NCBI GenBank assembly: GCA_001312325.1 | Contig: BBDJ01000011.1 | Coordinates: 1-64,000 of the forward strand | Direction: 5' to 3' | Length of the DNA: 64,000 bases | DNA from: Lysinibacillus pakistanensis | GTDB taxonomy: Bacteria; Bacillota; Bacilli; Bacillales_A; Planococcaceae | Shown here: positions 61,809-64,000 of the stretch, one piece after another | Numbering within the stretch: position 1 is the first letter of the stretch | Layout of the letters: every line of letters begins with the position of its first letter | Translations under genes and position numbers: made by a program | The notes under the pieces: model-generated | Database searches by the model: none | Seen by the model: only the letters and a program-made list of their open reading frames with translations | Told to the model about the DNA's origin: nothing

Positions 61809-62878
61809 TATCGAGATTTTAGGTGGAGTCGGTGAATATGGCCGTAATTGTTTTTATATTGAAAAAGAGGGGCGGGCTATTTTACTGGATTGTGGCGTGA
61901 TGAACAATCCTCAAAAAACCTTGCCAAACTTAACAGAGGCCCACGTAGCAAAGCTTGAGGCAGTATTTATTTCCCATTCCCATATTGATCATGTAGGTGC
62001 TATTCCGTTACTCGAAAAGTGGGGATATAATGGGCCAATTATAATGAGTGATATGACGGCACAGCAACTAAAAATGACCTTTTCAAATATTAGTATTTTT
62101 CATCCAGAATCAATTGGAGAATGGATATTTGTGAATAAGGATGTGGCCTATCAGTGGGGGTATAGTGGTCATCTTATTGGAAGCGTTTGGTATAAGATTC
62201 GTTTTTGGGGGAAGATGCTCTTTTACTCTGGCGATTATGTTACGGATTCTTATTTATTGAAGGCTACGCTGCCAGTAGCTGATGGGACGATTTATGATGT
62301 TGCATTTATCGACAGCGGTCATGTTGAAAAACAAATCAATAATTTTCAAACATTGCAGCAAATAATGGAATATATAAGCGTTCATCCAGAACAACCATTT
62401 ATTTTTCCATCTTCATTTTCAGGAAAAACTGTCGATATTGCAGCCTACCTCCATCAACATACACAGCGAACCCTGCATATCGATCAGGATTTAATATCGC
62501 TAATTGAACAGTATGAGAAGGCATCTGAAAATTTATTGCCTACTAAAGGCATTTTGCCATCTTTTAAACAACAATGTCAGACAAAGAGTGCTGATATTTA
62601 TTTTGTGCCTGATCGTAATGCGTCAGAGCTATTGGAGCTACTACAAAAAATACCGAAAGCAATCGTTATTTTTACAGGCTATTGGCAAAAAGATAACTAT
62701 AAAATGATGTTATCAAAAACGGAATACAAGGAATTTTTTTTATAAAACACATCCTGATTATCAAGATATTTTAATGCTTTCTAAAAAAATACATGCTCAA
62801 ACGACCATTTATTTTCATAGTTCATTTACGAACAGAGAAACTACACTTTTGCAATTACTTAAAAATAAGAAGGCATAA
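61801..62878 (+). CDS. Metallo-beta-lactamase-fold hydrolase (RNase J-like N-terminus), frameshifted at the end
   Basis: About 358 residues. Begins MLNIEILGGVGEYGRNCFYI; zinc ligands in ISHSHIDHVGAIP, further His in GYSGHLIGSVW, and Asp in FYSGDYV. The opening LGGVGE-G-N and overall length recall the RNase J/beta-CASP group, but a canonical beta-CASP domain is not clear. A T run near 62742 shifts the last 45 residues. It overlaps the permease gene by 8 bases, so it is an integral part of the importer operon; it may process the imported compound. Confidence 0.75.
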
Positions 62879-62983
62879 CAGGATGTCCTACATTATGAAT
62901 ATTAATGACATGTATGTAATACCATGCTTCGGATTTCCAGTTAACTTTCGGAACACTTGCTTAAATTCATTTGAAGACAGTGA

Positions 62984-63030
62984 ACAGGCTTTGTACTTTT
63001 GATTTGTACAAGGCTTGTTGCTGTTTTTTT
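62984..63030 (+). terminator. Terminator of the importer operon
   Basis: ACAGGCTTTGTAC pairs with GTACAAGGCTTGT (two wobbles), followed by GCTG and eight T. Confidence 0.8.
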
Positions 63031-63179
63031 TGCAATTACTTTGAATTTTGTATGGAATTAGCTAAAAGGCAAATAAAAACACTGAAAAATTTGTTCTAAC
63101 TTTTTTTAATTTCGCTTACACTTACTATAGGACGAACTCTTAGCTTTAACACAAGGGAGGAAATGACATAGCGAAAAAA

Positions 63180-64000
63180 ATGGGAATTGTCGCGCTACTA
63201 TTATTCGGTGTTTATTTGCTGTGTATGTATTGGTATATATTCCATAGCGGTGGTGGTACAGTACCAAAAGTATTCCAGGGAACCGTTGCAGATCCAGTTA
63301 TGTTTATGTCTGAAAAAGAGCTGTTTCTAAGTGGTGAATATTCAAAAATAAGAAACTTCCTTTTCTTTATTGCAACTCCATTGGAATGGTTAGTGTACGC
63401 TTTCATTTTGCTAACAGGCATTTCACGTTATTTCGAAAAAGTGGCGACAGCACAAACGAAGTGGAAGTTATTACGGAACGCAGGTTATTTATTCTTATTA
63501 TCATTGCTACTGTATCTTGTGCTATTCCCTCTAGACTATTATCGTTACTATTTAAGCAAAAGCTACGGTATAAGCACACAAGCATTCTCGTCATGGATGC
63601 GAGATGGCATTATTGATTTTTGGGTTAATTTCGGCACGAGCCTCATCGTAGTATCAGTCATATATTGGCTTATTAAAAAGAGTGAAAAAAAGATGGTGGC
63701 TGTATACTTGGCTTTTAACGATTCCATTTACAATATTTGTGATGTTTATCCAGCCAGTTGTCATTGATCCCTTATATAATGATTTTTATCCATTAAAAAA
63801 AATAAGGAACTAGAAGCGAAAATTCTCTCTATCGCTGACCAGGCTCATATTCCAGCAGAGCATGTTTATGAAGTGAATATGGCAGAGAAAACAAATGCCT
63901 TAAATGCATATGTCACAGGCATCGGAAGTAATTCAAGGATTGTCTTATGGGATACAACCTTAAATCGTCTCACAGACAATGAAATATTATTTATCATGGC
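63180..64000 (+). CDS. M48-type membrane peptidase (Ste24-like), incomplete at window end
   Basis: About five membrane segments starting MGIVALLLFGVYLLCMYWYI. The loop PLDYYRYYLSKSYGISTQAF is typical of the Ste24/HtpX-like CAAX protease group. A break near 63690 leads to IQPVVIDPLYNDFYPLKNKE and then NALNAYVTGIGSNSRIVLWD, the segment that precedes the zinc-binding HEXXH, which would lie beyond 64000. GGAGG at 63156 is far from ATG 63180, so the true start may be slightly upstream in a disturbed frame. Confidence 0.8.

Noticed and set aside
62882..63001. Small open frame MSYIMNINDMYVIPCFGFP
   Set aside because: It runs into the operon terminator stem and lacks a good ribosome binding site; likely chance.

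Overview
The window looks like a chromosomal stretch of a low-GC, spore-forming member of the Bacillales, most likely Lysinibacillus or a close relative. This is inferred from A/T-rich codon use, strong GGAGG ribosome binding sites with some TTG/GTG starts, a tiny YjcZ-type sporulation peptide, YbfB-, YitT-, YczE- and YxlE/F/G-like proteins, and short operons separated by hairpin terminators. No rRNA, tRNA or CRISPR array was seen.

A caution applies throughout. A large fraction of genes are split into two or more reading frames, and most breaks fall exactly at runs of 7-8 A or T where removing one base restores a normal family protein. I read these as +1 homopolymer errors in the assembly and annotate such genes as whole CDS, saying where the frame breaks. 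A minority of breaks, mainly at 17-21 kb, 27-31 kb and 35 kb, do not fit this pattern and look like real decay.

Layout. 0.3-3.7 kb: operon of a methyltransferase, a DedA protein and a two-component system. 4.3-6.4 kb: LysR regulator divergent from a YbfB/YjiJ-type transporter. 6.5-9.3 kb: alkylation-repair cluster (AlkD-like protein convergent with adaA, ogt and an SPL-like radical SAM gene). 9.5-10.9 kb: YitT protein and a helix-turn-helix regulator. 11.1-15.7 kb: two ABC exporter modules (YxlEFG-like, then an ATPase and permease) ending in a YtrA-like GntR regulator.

15.75-26.97 kb is the most interesting block. One permease gene is cut in two by an insertion of about 9.8 kb that carries an intact large serine recombinase at its left edge. 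The two gene halves lie in the same orientation and rejoin in frame across short related att-like sequences. The island holds small phage-like genes, a decayed ArpU/RinA-like regulator, a YjcZ peptide, a TetR/efflux cargo pair, and secreted or lipoprotein genes with a broken partial duplicate.

27-31 kb holds gene fragments and small oxidoreductase-type genes (monooxygenase, tandem tautomerase, luciferase-like enzyme). 31.3-34.4 kb: butanediol dehydrogenase, nitroreductase, TerC. 35.2-35.9 kb: IS3-type remnant inside a truncated acetyltransferase. 36-41.2 kb: TetR, an FtsX-type ABC transporter and a NarL-type two-component system. 43.2-47.6 kb: a cobalamin riboswitch and terminator ahead of nrdH-nrdI-nrdE-nrdF-dut. 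48-52.3 kb: DUF817 protein, LysR, YczE/MarR pair, acetyltransferase. 52.6-55.1 kb: an operon with a lipoprotein, a glutathionylspermidine-synthase-like ATP-grasp protein and a DUF350 membrane protein. 55.3 kb: flavin monooxygenase behind a Fur-like box. 57-62.9 kb: LysR divergent from an iron-type ABC importer ending in a metallo-beta-lactamase-fold hydrolase. The window ends inside an M48-type peptidase gene.
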